Shown here: one piece after another, positions 6,033 through 6,416 of the stretch
How positions within the stretch are numbered: position 1 is the first letter of the stretch
Layout: every line of letters starts with the position of its first letter
NCBI GenBank assembly: GCA_031290725.1
Contig: JAITMZ010000084.1
Coordinates: 1-6,416, forward strand
From: Spirochaetaceae bacterium
GTDB lineage: Bacteria; Spirochaetota; Spirochaetia; Treponematales; Treponemataceae
DNA length: 6,416 bases
Reading direction: 5' to 3'
Notes under the pieces: model-generated
Databases searched by the model: none
What the model was told of the DNA's origin: nothing
Seen by the model: only the letters and a program-made list of their open reading frames with translations
Program-made: the position numbers and the translations under genes

Positions 6033-6061
6033 TTGTTTATGTTTATGGAGCGGAGTATACA
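6033..6061 (+). promoter_or_regulatory. Possible promoter near the sigma-factor start (weak)
   Basis: TTGTTT (6033-6038) and TATACA (6056-6061) are separated by exactly 17 bp, with 3/6 and 4/6 matches to the consensus. Transcription from it would begin near 6068, downstream of the first two in-frame ATGs of the sigma gene. Either the site is spurious or the real start is further in. Confidence 0.25.
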
Positions 6062-6416
6062 AAATGTAGATAGCCAGACAGGATGCTGCCGGCTGAATTG
6101 CCGTGACCAAGTGGATTTTCGGAAAATCTACAACGCCACCATGCAGGTGCTGTTCCGGATCGCCTTCAACGTGGTGGAGGAGCGCGAAGTGGCGGAGGAT
6201 ATTGTACACGACGCCTACATCAAAATGACGGAGAAAAAATCCGCGTTTACGAGTATGGACTTGGTGAAGTACTGGCTGATTCGGGTGGTACGGAATGCGT
6301 CCTATAATTACGTCAAAAGGAGAAACAGCGAGCGGAGGGTCTACGAAAAGATTCTGTATTCGGATCCCCAGGAAGGGGACTCCGAAGATGTGCTGGCGCT
6401 GCGGAAGGATACAAAG
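6045..6416 (+). CDS. ECF-type RNA polymerase sigma factor, N-terminal part (3' truncated by window edge)
   Basis: The frame is open from 6006 to the window end, giving 124 codons from ATG 6045. From VDFRKIYN (6111 on) the protein shows a sigma-70 region 2 pattern. FRIAFNVVEEREVAEDIVHDAY corresponds to regions 2.1-2.2, where the AeDivqeaF motif contacts core RNA polymerase (this is split here: FRIAFNVV, then AEDIVHDAY). YWLIRVVRNASYNYVKRR corresponds to regions 2.3-2.4, which recognise and melt the -10. Region 4 would lie beyond the edge. ECF factors direct polymerase to small regulons, often for envelope or metal stress, usually held by an anti-sigma factor; none can be seen. The start is uncertain: ATGs at 6039 and 6045 lack an SD sequence and would give an unusual extension with three Cys residues (GCCRLNC), whereas GTG 6111 would give a typical short N-terminus. 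The gene lies 47 bp after cysS on the same strand. Confidence 0.82.
   Translation, partial: MERSIQNVDSQTGCCRLNCRDQVDFRKIYNATMQVLFRIAFNVVEEREVAEDIVHDAYIKMTEKKSAFTSMDLVKYWLIRVVRNASYNYVKRRNSERRVYEKILYSDPQEGDSEDVLALRKDTK

Overview
The window looks like ordinary chromosomal DNA from a free-living or host-associated bacterium, most likely a spirochaete of the Treponema/Spirochaeta type. This is an inference from three things: a large ankyrin-repeat lipoprotein, an EpmA-type EF-P ligase, and a cysteinyl-tRNA synthetase with the HIGN / [12 protein letters not shown] signature. No 16S or other decisive marker is present. Coding DNA is GC-rich with GC-rich third positions, while the main promoter region is strongly AT-rich. 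No mobile element, CRISPR array, tRNA or rRNA was seen.

Layout. (1) Positions 2-394, + strand: the 3' end of a nicotinate phosphoribosyltransferase gene (pncB), cut by the window edge. (2) 422-1429, + strand: epmA (genX/poxA/yjeA), 27 bp downstream of pncB and probably co-transcribed. (3) 1430-1660: a convergent intergenic region holding a five-unit, about 22-bp tandem repeat (1513-1624) whose units each contain a dyad. Two units also carry 8/9 matches to a DnaA box. (4) 1661-4402, - strand: a 913-residue ankyrin-repeat lipoprotein of about 27 units. (5) 4403-4509: a divergent, AT-rich control region with helically phased A/T tracts and a near-consensus sigma70 promoter reading right. (6) 4510-5997, + strand: cysS. 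The promoter -10 box ends at the base before the first possible ATG, so translation probably starts at the second ATG (4510) on a leaderless or almost leaderless mRNA. (7) 6045-6416, + strand: the N-terminal part of an ECF-type RNA polymerase sigma factor, running off the right edge.

The genes do not form one pathway. pncB supplies NAD precursor. EpmA and CysRS are both class-II or class-I synthetase-fold enzymes serving translation (EF-P modification and Cys-tRNA charging). The ankyrin lipoprotein is a probable envelope protein of unknown partner, and the ECF factor a probable envelope or stress regulator whose targets cannot be seen here. I found no clear new multi-gene system. The items most worth a second look are the tandem dyad repeat, the three-unit super-period in the ankyrin protein, and the cysS promoter/start arrangement.
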